NCBI GenBank assembly: GCA_017303415.1
Contig: JAFLBJ010000001.1
Span: 1,426,001-1,490,000, forward strand
DNA from: Chitinophagales bacterium
GTDB taxonomy: Bacteria; Bacteroidota; Bacteroidia; Chitinophagales; Chitinophagaceae
DNA length: 64,000 nucleotides
Direction: 5' to 3'
Within the stretch, counting starts at the first letter, position 1; every line of letters begins with the position of its first letter. Position numbers and translations under genes: made by a program. This document shows positions 26,199-35,855 of the stretch, piece by piece. The notes under the pieces are model-generated. The model was not told where the DNA came from. It did no database searches and saw only the letters and a list, made by a program, of their open reading frames with translations.

Positions 26199-27689
26199 AT
26201 GAGTAAAGAAAATACAGCCGCAATTGTCAGTAAGGTTTGGTCATTCTGCAATCCCTTACGGGATATTGGTGTTGGCTATGGGGATTACCTGGAGCAGCTA
26301 ACTTATTTGCTGTTTTTAAAAATGGCAGATGAGTATAGCAGGCCGCCTTATAACCGCAAGCTGCCGATTCCAGCAGAATACAATTGGGAAAGCCTCACTT
26401 CAAAAAGAGGCGATGCACTGGAACTGCATTATACAAAAGTGCTGACAGCCCTTTCAAAACAAAAAGGAATACTCGGGCAGATTTTTGTGCAGAGCCAGAA
26501 CAAAATAAAAGAACCGGCCATGCTCTATAAAATCGTTGACATGATTGACAAAGAGCAATGGGCTGTATTGGGTGCCGACATTAAAGGAACTATCTATGAA
26601 GGCTTGCTGGAAAAGAATGCAGAAGATACCAAAAGCGGTGCAGGGCAATACTTCACCCCAAGGGCATTGATTAAAGCAATGGTGGAATGTCTGCGGCCTC
26701 AACCCAACAAAACAATTGCCGACCCGGCCTGCGGCACGGGAGGGTTCTTTTTAGCAGCATATGACTATATCGCAAAAGGAAAATTGGATGCAGATCAGAA
26801 AAAGTTTTTAAAACATAAGACTTTCTTCGGTAATGAAATTGTAGCAGGTACAAGAAGAATGGCATTGATGAATATGTTCCTGCACAACATTGGAGATATT
26901 GATAGTGAGAATTTCATTTCACCTACTGATGCTTTGATTGCAGATTCAGGTTTGCGGGTAGATTATGTGTTGGCTAATCCGCCATTTGGTAAAAAGAGCA
27001 GCATGACTTTTACCAATGCTGAAGGCGAACAGGACAGCGAAGATTTAACCTATAACCGTCAGGACTTTTGGGTAACTACAAGCAACAAACAATTAAATTT
27101 TTTGCAACACATCCGCACAATGCTAAAATCAACCGGAATGGCGGGAGTTGTATTACCGGATAATGTCTTGTTTGAAGGTGGAGCAGGTGAAACCATCCGT
27201 AAAAAATTATTAGAGACAACTGACCTGCACACCATCCTCCGTTTGCCTACCGGTATATTCTATAAGCCGGGTGTAAAAGCTAATGTCTTGTTTTTTGATA
27301 ATAAGCCAGCCAGCAAAGACCCGTGGACAAAGGAGATTTGGATTTACGATTTCAGAACGAATATCCATTTCACACTGAAGAAAAATCCAATGAAGCTGGA
27401 TGATTTGCAGGACTTCATTAATTGTTACAACCCTGCTAACCGGCATAAACGCAAAGAAATTTTTAATGCTGAAACAAATCCTGAAGGCAGGTGGAGAAAA
27501 TTTACTTATGATGATATTGTCAGCCGTGATAAAACCAGTTTAGATATTACCTGGATAAAAGATAAATCATTGGCTGACCTTGATAACCTGCCCGACCCGG
27601 ATGTACTGGCAGGTGACATCATTGAAAATCTTGAAGCAGGACTGGAATGTTTCAGGGAAATAATGTTAACTATTAACGGAAAAGAATAG
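26199..27689 (+). CDS. hsdM: Type I restriction enzyme, N6-adenine methylase subunit
   Basis: The 496-aa modification subunit that methylates adenine in the HsdS target and protects host DNA. The N-terminal helical HsdM_N domain (KVWSFCNPLRDIGVGYGDYL) is followed by the N6_Mtase domain with the SAM-binding motif ADPACGTGGFFLAAYDYI (about residues 172-189) and the catalytic NPPFG (about 258-262). The ATG at 26199 gives the normal N-terminus MSKENTAAIVSKVW. An in-frame TTG at 26172 would add nine residues and reach into the repeat tract. It lies apart from hsdR-hsdS, separated by two accessory genes and the repeat tract, and is 23 nt upstream of the helicase gene. Confidence 0.94.
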   Translation: MSKENTAAIVSKVWSFCNPLRDIGVGYGDYLEQLTYLLFLKMADEYSRPPYNRKLPIPAEYNWESLTSKRGDALELHYTKVLTALSKQKGILGQIFVQSQNKIKEPAMLYKIVDMIDKEQWAVLGADIKGTIYEGLLEKNAEDTKSGAGQYFTPRALIKAMVECLRPQPNKTIADPACGTGGFFLAAYDYIAKGKLDADQKKFLKHKTFFGNEIVAGTRRMALMNMFLHNIGDIDSENFISPTDALIADSGLRVDYVLANPPFGKKSSMTFTNAEGEQDSEDLTYNRQDFWVTTSNKQLNFLQHIRTMLKSTGMAGVVLPDNVLFEGGAGETIRKKLLETTDLHTILRLPTGIFYKPGVKANVLFFDNKPASKDPWTKEIWIYDFRTNIHFTLKKNPMKLDDLQDFINCYNPANRHKRKEIFNAETNPEGRWRKFTYDDIVSRDKTSLDITWIKDKSLADLDNLPDPDVLAGDIIENLEAGLECFREIMLTINGKE

Positions 27690-27712
27690 ATACCAAAGCT
27701 AAACCTATCCTT

Positions 27713-30700
27713 ATGCATATTACAATTCGTGTGGCATGGCACAACAATGGATGGAACGGTCATGTTTGCAATGAACCTGAGAAAAATACTTATTGCATCG
27801 GCAGGCATTCTTATCCAGGCGATTCAATAAAAGAAAAGCGAGACCTGGAATGGGAGCAAAGAGAAGACGTAAAGGGTAAATCTTGCAGTTCATTTACTGA
27901 TAAATTTCCTGCGTGCAGTCTCAGCATTAATGCCTTTAGCACTGAGCCAACAAAAGCAATTGTAGATGCACCGGAATGGTTTAATGAAGATGCTAAACCT
28001 GCCGTTCTTGATATTCCTCAGGCAACTGTTTGTATCTGGCCTTATGAAGGAATGTATTCCGAAGATGTATTAAGAGAGCCCAATACAGGGCAGAAATATA
28101 ATTACGATAACCGGCTGCAAAATGCCAAAGATTATTTTGCACAGCTAAAAGAAGATCAGACACTATTATTCTATTATGCAAATTACAGTAATCCATTTAG
28201 TGAAGATGAAACGCCAAAATATGTTGTAGTAGGGCTTTCAAGATTAAAAAAAATTGGTAAGATTCAGTTCTATGAAGATGTTTCAGATGAAGTGAAAGCA
28301 AAGAATGCAGGTGGTTTTGTGTGGCAGATGCCGCTTACTTCTCACTATCCGGATGAAGGCTTTGCTATACCATATCAAAAATACATGGACAGGCCCGAAG
28401 TGCTGGAGAGGATTGTGCTGGTTCCCGATTATCAGCGCAATTTTAAATATGCAACACGGCCTGTTTCGGATGATGATTCATTGGCATTGGTAGAGAGGTT
28501 TATTGAAATAGTGAATTACCTGATTGAAATTGGCGATGATACCCAGAACTGGGAAGAAAGAAGAAAATGGCTGCTTAATCTTTTTACAGAGTTATGGAAA
28601 AAGCGGGGTGCTTATCCCGGCTTGCCAGAGGTAATGGCTCATATTGATTTTGTTGAAGCCATTGACTATTACAAAAAGAGAGTACCAAAAGGTCACGATA
28701 AGTTGGCTTACCAAAACATTAAAGATTTTCTTTCGGGCACTGCTACAGAAATACCTGGTGTGGCAATACCGGCTGCAAGGTTAAAAGAAGTAAAACGCAA
28801 CTGGCAGTTGATGGAGCAAGAAGAAAAAGATGTCCTGTTAAATTGCCTTGTACGCTTTGCTTTATCTGGTACACAAATAGCCAACATACTTTCAGTAAAG
28901 AGAGAACAAAACAGCCTTTATGTATCGCTGAAAGATATTATTGAAAACCCCTACCTGCTATGCGAACAATATGTAGGTGATGATATTGATGACCATATTT
29001 CTTTTCATTCGATAGACCATGGTATCATTCCGAACCCCGATTTAGGTATTGAAAACATCTTTCCTAAAAATGCTGCTGAACGCTTTCGGGCATTGTGTGT
29101 GGATGTACTGAAAAGGGAAACAGTTCATTCTTTTATTTCCCAAACAAAAGCATTGTTTCATATCAATAACAAACTGAGTTATTTGCCCGACTGGAAAAAT
29201 CATCAATTCACTCCTAAGTATTTTGAAGTAGATGCGGAGTTTATTGAGAAGGCCGTTAAGTTCAGGAAGCATAATGAAGAAAATTTTCTCTACCTGATTG
29301 AAGTGTATGAAGATGAAAGATTGATAGAAACAGTGATGAATGAGTTACAGCAAAGGGCTGATATACCTTTAAAAGTTGAGATTACTGATAAGACATTCTT
29401 CAACTTGTTGAAAGACCCCAATAGTCCTTTGAACAATAAAGCGCCGGAGCAATATGAGGCGGCATTAAAGGGACAGGCAAAAGTTTGCCAGAAAGTATTT
29501 ACTAAACCGGTATGTGTAATTGCCGGCGCTGCCGGCACAGGAAAAACCACCATCCTGAAGTCAATTATTAAAAGTATTGAAAAAGCACATGGTGCCGGCA
29601 CTGGCATCATATTATTAGCTCCTACGGGTAAAGCATCGGAACGCATAAAGGAAAAGTCAGGTAAAACAGCATCTACCATTCATTCATTCCTGGCAAATCA
29701 AAACAGGGCTTGGTTGAATGACAACTTTACTTTTAAACGAAGAGGTGGTAAAGTAGATGGCTCTATTACCACACTTATTGTTGACGAATGTTCAATGATT
29801 GACTTATCACTTTTTGCCACTTTATTCCGTAGCATTAACTGGAATAGTGTACAGCGATTGATTCTTGTTGGCGACCCAAACCAGTTACCACCTATCGGGC
29901 ATGGTAAAGTATTTTCAGATGTAATTGAATGGATGAAGATGAGCAGCCCTGATAATTTGGGCAAGCTGGATATTAATGTCCGGCAGTTGGAAAATAAGGC
30001 AAAGGGTGATGGTAATGGTATATTGGAATTAGCAGAGATCTTTATTCAGGAAAAGCAATCCGAAGAAAATTTTAATAAGGCAAAACAGGAACAAATATTA
30101 AAAAGAGTGCAGCAGGGCGGTGTGATAGATAAAGACCTTTCAGTACAGTATTGGAACGATATGGATGATCTGGAGCTGATGCTGAAATCAATTATCATTA
30201 AAGACCTGGAGGAACAAACCGGGGAAGAAGCAGAACCGGGCAAGTTTTATAATATCTGGGGTAAAGCCATCCGGCTTAACAACGATTATGCAGATCCTAT
30301 ATACCTGCAAGTCCTTTCACCGTACAGGGGTGAATTTTACGGAACAGATTACCTGAACACTTTCTTTCAGGAACTCTTTAATGGCTATCAGGCAAAGAAA
30401 AGCCAGTTGGATGGAATTGCATTGTATGATAAAGTCATTCAATTCAGGAACCGGCCAAAGTCAAATCAAATAAGTGCATACAGTTGGACTGAAAAGAGAA
30501 ATGTCAAGATTGATATTTACAATGGTGAAATAGGTTTTGTAGTTCCCCATCCTTTTGATAAAACAAAAGTGGGCTCACCTTATTATCGCTTAAAGAATTT
30601 ACAGGTGAAGTTTGACAGACGGAATGACTATAATATCAATTACGGGTTCAGGAAAGATTTCTATGACAAAATCATGTTCAATGAACCGGTAGAAGAAAAT

Positions 30701-31342
30701 ATTGAATTGGGATATGTTATTTCGGTACATAAGGCGCAGGGCAGTGAATTTAACAGGGTATATTTTATTCTGCCAAAGAAAAGCAGTCCCTTATTGTCAA
30801 TGGAATTGCTTTATACTGCCATAACAAGGGCGCAGAAACATCTTACCATTTTTGCTCAGGAAGATGTTTCCACTTTTATACAGCTTAGTAAGATTGAAAA
30901 ATCAAATATCCGCAAGATTAACTCTTCTATATTTGAATTTGAACCTTTACCGGATTTACTCTTTGCATTGTCTGCAAACTGGTACGAAGACCAGAAGGTG
31001 ATTGCAACGCTGTCAAAGTATTTTGTTCGTTCCAAATCAGAAATGAACATTGCCAATATTCTCCAGCTCAAAGGCATTCCTTTTGAGTACGAAGTACCAA
31101 AGTTTGCTCCCAATGGTTCCATGTATCTTCCTGATTTTACTATCCGCTGGCAGGGAACCGAATATTTTTGGGAGCATGTTGGCCGCCTGGATTTACCGGA
31201 ATATAAAAATCATTGGGAAACCAAAAAGAAATGGTATGACAAACATTTCCCAGGTCAGTTATTAGTAACCTACGAAGGGCCGGATCAGACAAGACAAATA
31301 GCTGAAATCCTAAAGACAAAGTTCAATATTTTGGTCGATTAA
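27713..31342 (+). CDS. RecD-like SF1 helicase fused to a PD-(D/E)XK-like C-terminal domain
   Basis: A 1209-aa protein that I place in the SF1B RecD/TraA helicase group. Residues 1-560 are of unrecognised character (N-terminus RVAWHNNGWNGHVC). The motor follows: Walker A IAGAAGTGKTTILK (about 602-615), Walker B LIVDECSMIDLS (about 685), motif III LVGDPNQLPPIG (about 719), and the C-terminal motifs VISVHKAQGSEFNRVYF (about 1002) and LLYTAITRAQKHLTIF (about 1031). The last 110 residues look like a restriction-type nuclease core: RSKSEMNIANILQLKGI, then YLPDF near 1137 and FWEHVGRLD near 1152, i.e. E...D...E-x-(H). It directly follows hsdM and closes the island. Helicase is certain; the nuclease reading is inference from motif spacing. 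Confidence 0.82.
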   Translation: MHITIRVAWHNNGWNGHVCNEPEKNTYCIGRHSYPGDSIKEKRDLEWEQREDVKGKSCSSFTDKFPACSLSINAFSTEPTKAIVDAPEWFNEDAKPAVLDIPQATVCIWPYEGMYSEDVLREPNTGQKYNYDNRLQNAKDYFAQLKEDQTLLFYYANYSNPFSEDETPKYVVVGLSRLKKIGKIQFYEDVSDEVKAKNAGGFVWQMPLTSHYPDEGFAIPYQKYMDRPEVLERIVLVPDYQRNFKYATRPVSDDDSLALVERFIEIVNYLIEIGDDTQNWEERRKWLLNLFTELWKKRGAYPGLPEVMAHIDFVEAIDYYKKRVPKGHDKLAYQNIKDFLSGTATEIPGVAIPAARLKEVKRNWQLMEQEEKDVLLNCLVRFALSGTQIANILSVKREQNSLYVSLKDIIENPYLLCEQYVGDDIDDHISFHSIDHGIIPNPDLGIENIFPKNAAERFRALCVDVLKRETVHSFISQTKALFHINNKLSYLPDWKNHQFTPKYFEVDAEFIEKAVKFRKHNEENFLYLIEVYEDERLIETVMNELQQRADIPLKVEITDKTFFNLLKDPNSPLNNKAPEQYEAALKGQAKVCQKVFTKPVCVIAGAAGTGKTTILKSIIKSIEKAHGAGTGIILLAPTGKASERIKEKSGKTASTIHSFLANQNRAWLNDNFTFKRRGGKVDGSITTLIVDECSMIDLSLFATLFRSINWNSVQRLILVGDPNQLPPIGHGKVFSDVIEWMKMSSPDNLGKLDINVRQLENKAKGDGNGILELAEIFIQEKQSEENFNKAKQEQILKRVQQGGVIDKDLSVQYWNDMDDLELMLKSIIIKDLEEQTGEEAEPGKFYNIWGKAIRLNNDYADPIYLQVLSPYRGEFYGTDYLNTFFQELFNGYQAKKSQLDGIALYDKVIQFRNRPKSNQISAYSWTEKRNVKIDIYNGEIGFVVPHPFDKTKVGSPYYRLKNLQVKFDRRNDYNINYGFRKDFYDKIMFNEPVEENIELGYVISVHKAQGSEFNRVYFILPKKSSPLLSMELLYTAITRAQKHLTIFAQEDVSTFIQLSKIEKSNIRKINSSIFEFEPLPDLLFALSANWYEDQKVIATLSKYFVRSKSEMNIANILQLKGIPFEYEVPKFAPNGSMYLPDFTIRWQGTEYFWEHVGRLDLPEYKNHWETKKKWYDKHFPGQLLVTYEGPDQTRQIAEILKTKFNILVD

Positions 31343-31640
31343 TAAATTTTGTCGAAAAGAGTCACCTAATTTAATTGCTATTGGCATTCTAATTCTTTTA
31401 AGGAATTAACCGATGTAATTTGTTTTTCTTTGTTATATACTTGCCTTTTTTATTATTTTTTTGTTGCCCAATTGTCGCTTTTCGTATCTATGTTATTGGT
31501 AGTCAAGTAGTGTGCATTGTTGTATTGGGAAGTGAGAAAGTCCTCTACTACAAAGACCTATTTAATCTTAGTAACAAAGAAAATTTGTGTTTGCTACGTT
31601 TAGCATGCATATCTCACCCTCCAACGACAATAATCATCCC
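31343..31640. other. Intergenic region, right flank of the defence island
   Basis: About 300 AT-rich bases with no supported gene. tttttgttgccc at 31458-31469 matches 19048-19059 on the left flank, and the next nine bases agree at six positions. A 124-codon frame starting at 31420 continues antisense through the following gene and is not credible. Confidence 0.55.
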
Positions 31641-32252
31641 TCACCTCCTTACAAGCTTCCACCCAATCCCCCTACCAATGCCCTGCATTATAGCCAGATT
31701 GATCCAACAGAGTGCAAACTTTTCCAAGAGTTCTACCTTATCACTTTTACCAAAATCAATACATGATCCAAAACCGCAATCGAGGGCGAGTTGATGGGCT
31801 ATTGTCTTGGCCCTTTGATTGTCACCGGCCATAAACATATCGAGTGGTCCGGTGGGATAAATGGGATGGAGCATGTTTTCGAACCCTGTGGAGTTAAAAC
31901 ATTTCACCAGATCGGCTTTTGTTTGTGCGGCGAGGTAATGGAAAAGGGTAGGGTGGCCATGTACCTGGTTATTGATGCTATTGGTGGCATCGATCACGAC
32001 TTTTCCGGTAAGATCACCCATCAAGGGCAGTACATCATCAATGGCTACTGGAGGAATGGCCAGGAGGATCACCTCTGATAGAGCCGCCGCCTCGGTAATG
32101 AACAGGGCCCGGGTATTATCATTCTGTAATAATTCCTTTCCCTTGAATTGGTTAATGTCTTTCACTCCTAATTGAATTTGGTGACCTGTTTTTGACCATT
32201 GGGTGGCCAGGGCGCCGCCCACATTTCCCGTTCCAATGATGGCTATATGCAT
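31641..32252 (-). CDS. NADPH-dependent F420 reductase-like NAD(P)-binding protein
   Basis: A 203-aa Rossmann protein of the F420-oxidoreductase NADP-binding family. The N-terminus MHIAIIGTGNVGGALATQW contains the GxGxxG dinucleotide loop, and the family pattern continues with VILLAIPPVAIDDVLP and KVVIDATNSIN. The remainder (KCFNSTGFENM, GDNQRAKTIAHQLALDCGF) is typical of the group. Most Bacteroidota lack coenzyme F420, so the real electron acceptor is unknown and the common name may mislead. It is a single gene facing the defence island, with normal chromosomal base composition. Confidence 0.85.
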   Translation of the reverse strand: MHIAIIGTGNVGGALATQWSKTGHQIQLGVKDINQFKGKELLQNDNTRALFITEAAALSEVILLAIPPVAIDDVLPLMGDLTGKVVIDATNSINNQVHGHPTLFHYLAAQTKADLVKCFNSTGFENMLHPIYPTGPLDMFMAGDNQRAKTIAHQLALDCGFGSCIDFGKSDKVELLEKFALCWINLAIMQGIGRGIGWKLVRR

Positions 32253-32360
32253 GGTATTTTTTTGATTTAAGCGAATTTACTTTCTCTCAGAGGGTTTACC
32301 GGCCTAAGGGTTACACACTTTTTGGAATGTAAGGTGGAAATCAATAATTTAAATGACATT

Positions 32361-33590
32361 ATGTTTTTCCATTTCAACGACAAGAGCAGTATTCTCTTAT
32401 TCTTTTTCCTGAATGGATGGGTGCTGACCCTGCTGCTTTTGATCAAGAGCTACCAGAAAAGGGAATTGGCTAACCTGTTTCTTGCTCTGTTTATTTTTCT
32501 GGCAACCCTGTATATCTCCCCCTTTATGCTGGGATATGCGGGTTGGTATTCGAAAGAACCTTACCGCCAATTTCTCTTTTATGCCCCGCTTCAGCATTTA
32601 TTTTGGATACCACCTGTTCTGTTCCTCTATGTACGCTCCCTGCTTGATCGGTCCTTTCGCCTGAGTTGGAAACACGGGTTGCATTTTCTCCCAGGGGCCC
32701 TTTATTTATTCTATATCCTTGGTCTCTGGGTGATAGATGGGGTATCCAATAACGAAACGGGATTTTATGCAGACGGGAGAGATAAGGACCTGGACCCCTG
32801 GTACCAGATAACCGGGTTTTTCTTCCTGGTCTATTATTCCATTCGGTCGGTAAGGGAATATTTCAGGTATCTCCGGTTAACCTATGAGTCGGTTAGTTTC
32901 GCTGACCGCATCCGGTTCAGGTGGCTCAGGTTTGTTCTTTTCCTTTTTTTGCTGCTGCTGGTCCTACGCATACTGTTCTTCCTGTTCAATCCGGAATGGG
33001 GCCAGTTTGGAAGTAAATACTGGTACTATCTCTGTTTTTCTGTGGTCACCTACCTGCTGGGTATCATTGGTTATGGAAATAGCATGGTGACCCCCACCTC
33101 CTTTGATATTTTTTCAGAAAAAACCAATGCTGCGCCCACGCAGCATGAGAAAGATGAATCAGCGCAACCGGATAATTTGCTTTCCACCAGCCAGACTTCT
33201 CCAGATCCGGCGCTTGCAGCGATTCGGGAAATCATCATTCATTTTATGGAAAATAAAAAAGGGTATGAAGACCCCATGCTTACCGTTACCGACCTCAGCC
33301 GGGCCATTAATATACATCCCAAAAAAATATCATTTGTTATCAATAAATCCTTTGGAAAAAATTTTAATGACTATGTAAATGGCTACCGGGTACAGGCGGT
33401 GATTGACCGGATCGGACTTGGAAAACACGATACCCAAACCCTGATGGGACTGGCCTACGATGCCGGGTTCAATTCAAAGTCCACCTTCCTGAGGGCATTT
33501 AAAAAGGAGACGGGCTTAAATCCCAGTGAATTTGTGCGGAAAAAGGGTTCAAATCCTGATTTGGGGCGGCTTAATGCAGAGACAGATTGA
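32361..33590 (+). CDS. AraC-family regulator with membrane N-terminal domain
   Basis: A 409-aa protein with about seven hydrophobic helices (residues 10-250) and a C-terminal AraC DNA-binding domain (about 295-395). HTH elements are visible in LTVTDLSRAINIHPKKISFV and GLAYDAGFNSKSTFLRAFKK, followed by the usual ETGLNPSEFVRKKG. Such membrane-anchored AraC proteins are frequent in Bacteroidota and are thought to sense envelope signals. ATG 32361 is chosen; a TTG at 32322 would add a charged 13-residue stretch with no homology support. It is directly upstream of, and may regulate, the serine hydrolase gene. Confidence 0.9.
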   Translation: MFFHFNDKSSILLFFFLNGWVLTLLLLIKSYQKRELANLFLALFIFLATLYISPFMLGYAGWYSKEPYRQFLFYAPLQHLFWIPPVLFLYVRSLLDRSFRLSWKHGLHFLPGALYLFYILGLWVIDGVSNNETGFYADGRDKDLDPWYQITGFFFLVYYSIRSVREYFRYLRLTYESVSFADRIRFRWLRFVLFLFLLLLVLRILFFLFNPEWGQFGSKYWYYLCFSVVTYLLGIIGYGNSMVTPTSFDIFSEKTNAAPTQHEKDESAQPDNLLSTSQTSPDPALAAIREIIIHFMENKKGYEDPMLTVTDLSRAINIHPKKISFVINKSFGKNFNDYVNGYRVQAVIDRIGLGKHDTQTLMGLAYDAGFNSKSTFLRAFKKETGLNPSEFVRKKGSNPDLGRLNAETD

Positions 33591-33608
33591 TTTTTATAAA
33601 AAAAATTG

Positions 33609-35270
33609 ATGACAAGATCCCTACTCCTTGCCACCTTCCTGATGAACCTGGTTCTGTTTTCTTTTGGCCAGTTACCGGAGAAAATTTCGCCGCAGACCAT
33701 TGCCCGCCTGGATTCACTGACCACCCTTTACAGTTCGCCGGGAACCCCGGGTGTAGCCTCAGCCATAATCAGGAATGGCAAAAAAATCTATGAAAAATAT
33801 GAAGGGTTGGCTGAACTGATAGACAGCTCGGCTATTGGCTCCTCCACGCGTTTCAATATCGCCTCCAACGCCAAACAGTTTACGGCCCTGGCCATTCTCA
33901 AATTGGAACAGGAGAAAAAGCTGTCACTCGACGAGGACATCCGCCATTTTTTCCCGGGCCTTTATCCGGGTATAAAACAAAAAATTTCCATACAACACCT
34001 CCTGACCCATACCAGTGGCATACGTGATTTTTATGACCTGCTATCCTTACAAGGCATCACCTGGTGGAAGAATAGCCTGGACAATCAGGATGTATTGAAT
34101 ATGTTGATGCGGCAAAAGGAATTGAATTTTTTACCCGGGACCCAATACCTGTATAGCAATTCCAACTATGTATTGCTGGCGCTGATCATCGGGAAAGCCT
34201 CAGGCCAATCTTTTCTTCAATATACCCAATCACTATTTGATCGGTTGGGTATGAAGGAGACCTCGTTTTGTGTTGACACGGCCCTGCTTACCGGCCAGAT
34301 CGCAAAGGCTTATTTTAATTTTCAAACCTGGACCACCTACCCCTGGAAATGGAAAGTGGTTGGAGATGGAAATTTGTTTTCCTCAATGGCCGATCAGGTT
34401 CAATGGGAACGGATTCTTCAGGGAGAGAAATTGACCGATCTCGATCCGGCGGTCATTCAAAAAAGCCAGGAATTCTCATGGCCAGCCAATCCCGGTTCGT
34501 ATGGATATGGATTGGAAAAGGGCGTGTACAAAAACCGACCTATCCTTTTTCATGAAGGAGCTACAGGAGCATTCAAAGCCATGACCATCCGTTTTCCGGA
34601 AGAGAGAATCAGTTTTATCACCTTGACCAATTCGGGAAGAATAACTCCCAACCCTCAAAACTATCAGTTGGCAGATATTTTTCTGAACCTTCCGGCCAAT
34701 GAAGGTTCCTTCCTTACCCGGCCGGTAAAAGAAGGAAAACCCGTTTTGGAAAAGGAGATATTGGGTTTTTATACGGATGGAGACCGGTTCTATTTTCAAT
34801 TCATACAAAAGGACAGCGCTTTGTTTCTTCGTCGCTATGGCAGAAACGATGTGAAATTGGAACGGGAGTCATCCAATGTATTTCACCAGGTGAATGATCC
34901 TGCCTTTAAACAGGAATTTAACTTGGGTCAAAATGGAAAATGGGAGGTCACAGCCTATTATACTTCTCATGCACCTTATACACTCAGTCGGGAAGCGCTT
35001 CCCGGTCCTGCATACGATTTTACCACCTGGAATGGACAATTCAGAAATGAAGAGATAGACCTGGAAATGAAAATTACATACCAGGATAATTTGACCTATT
35101 CCATAATCCTGCGAGGTAATGACACCACCACGGGTGTGCTCCTGGCTCCTGACCGGTTACTCTTCGATGGGTATTTACTAAAGAGGATGCCCAAGGGAAA
35201 ACGCAGAACAGACCTCTTGTTGTTTGGAAACCGGATACGGGCGGTTCGGTTTGTTCGCCATCGAATGTAG
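33609..35270 (+). CDS. Exported serine hydrolase, beta-lactamase/class C-like
   Basis: A 553-aa protein with signal peptide (MTRSLLLATFLMNLVLFSFG) and a beta-lactamase/penicillin-binding-like domain, residues about 30-360. The catalytic SxxK is in NIASNAKQFTALAIL, the YxN in YLYSNSNYVLLALIIG, and the third motif is replaced by HEGATGAFKAM. The LLTHTSGIRDFYD stretch is diagnostic of this family. The C-terminal 190 residues are a beta-rich domain as in many Bacteroidota serine hydrolases. Substrate unknown; peptidase or esterase action in the periplasm is likely. It follows the AraC gene by 18 nt, so the two may be one unit. TTG 33606 adds only one residue. Confidence 0.9.
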   Translation: MTRSLLLATFLMNLVLFSFGQLPEKISPQTIARLDSLTTLYSSPGTPGVASAIIRNGKKIYEKYEGLAELIDSSAIGSSTRFNIASNAKQFTALAILKLEQEKKLSLDEDIRHFFPGLYPGIKQKISIQHLLTHTSGIRDFYDLLSLQGITWWKNSLDNQDVLNMLMRQKELNFLPGTQYLYSNSNYVLLALIIGKASGQSFLQYTQSLFDRLGMKETSFCVDTALLTGQIAKAYFNFQTWTTYPWKWKVVGDGNLFSSMADQVQWERILQGEKLTDLDPAVIQKSQEFSWPANPGSYGYGLEKGVYKNRPILFHEGATGAFKAMTIRFPEERISFITLTNSGRITPNPQNYQLADIFLNLPANEGSFLTRPVKEGKPVLEKEILGFYTDGDRFYFQFIQKDSALFLRRYGRNDVKLERESSNVFHQVNDPAFKQEFNLGQNGKWEVTAYYTSHAPYTLSREALPGPAYDFTTWNGQFRNEEIDLEMKITYQDNLTYSIILRGNDTTTGVLLAPDRLLFDGYLLKRMPKGKRRTDLLLFGNRIRAVRFVRHRM

Positions 35271-35360
35271 AGGATGGAGAAAGTCCGGCTGAGAGGTGCT
35301 TCCAGGGCTCCCCATTTATTTAACAAGAAATGGCAGGGAATTTTACCCACTGGTCAATGC

Positions 35361-35855
35361 TTACGAATTCTCCCGGTACCTGATCGTCGACGAGGCCACC
35401 CCATATCCCTTGGGAAGCTCAATCGTGGAAACGGCGCGTATGCCTATTTTGATCAGGGCCATATGGTGAATGGCATGTTCGAGGTTATAAGCCAGTTCGC
35501 GGTAATAATTGGTTTGAAAAAGGAGTGGCGTGTCTGATAATTCATCAAACCCGGCTTCGAGGGTCAGGTCCTTGTCTTGCGGATGGAGGTTTTGCAGGAT
35601 TCGGTGAAGCGTTTGAATCGCTATTTCCCGTTGGGTCTCAATCTGGATATCCCTTTTCCGGTGTTCATAATTGACGGTGCCGTATGCATAGCCTTCTTCG
35701 AGACAGACCATCATCTCCAGGATGTGCCGAATGTGTTGTCCAATGGTCGCGCCCGACAGGGTATCGATCTTTTGAACAAATTGCTCCTCTGTGAGCTCCG
35801 TGATGGAAGCCTCCAATAACCTTAAAATAGATTGCACTGAATGATGGATCGTCAT
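35361..35855 (-). CDS. DinB-family protein
   Basis: A 164-aa four-helix-bundle protein of the DinB/YfiT type (not DNA polymerase IV). Candidate metal-binding histidines are in GATIGQHIRHILEMM and in the later YNLEHAIHHMALIKIG, the usual His pair of the fold. These proteins are thiol-S-transferase-like metalloproteins whose substrates are rarely known. It is convergent with the serine hydrolase gene. Length matches the family. Confidence 0.85.
   Translation of the reverse strand: MTIHHSVQSILRLLEASITELTEEQFVQKIDTLSGATIGQHIRHILEMMVCLEEGYAYGTVNYEHRKRDIQIETQREIAIQTLHRILQNLHPQDKDLTLEAGFDELSDTPLLFQTNYYRELAYNLEHAIHHMALIKIGIRAVSTIELPKGYGVASSTIRYRENS

Noticed and set aside
31420-31794. 124-codon frame on the plus strand
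   Set aside because: Its first part is low-complexity Phe/Leu and the rest is antisense to the F420-reductase-like gene, which has clear family motifs.
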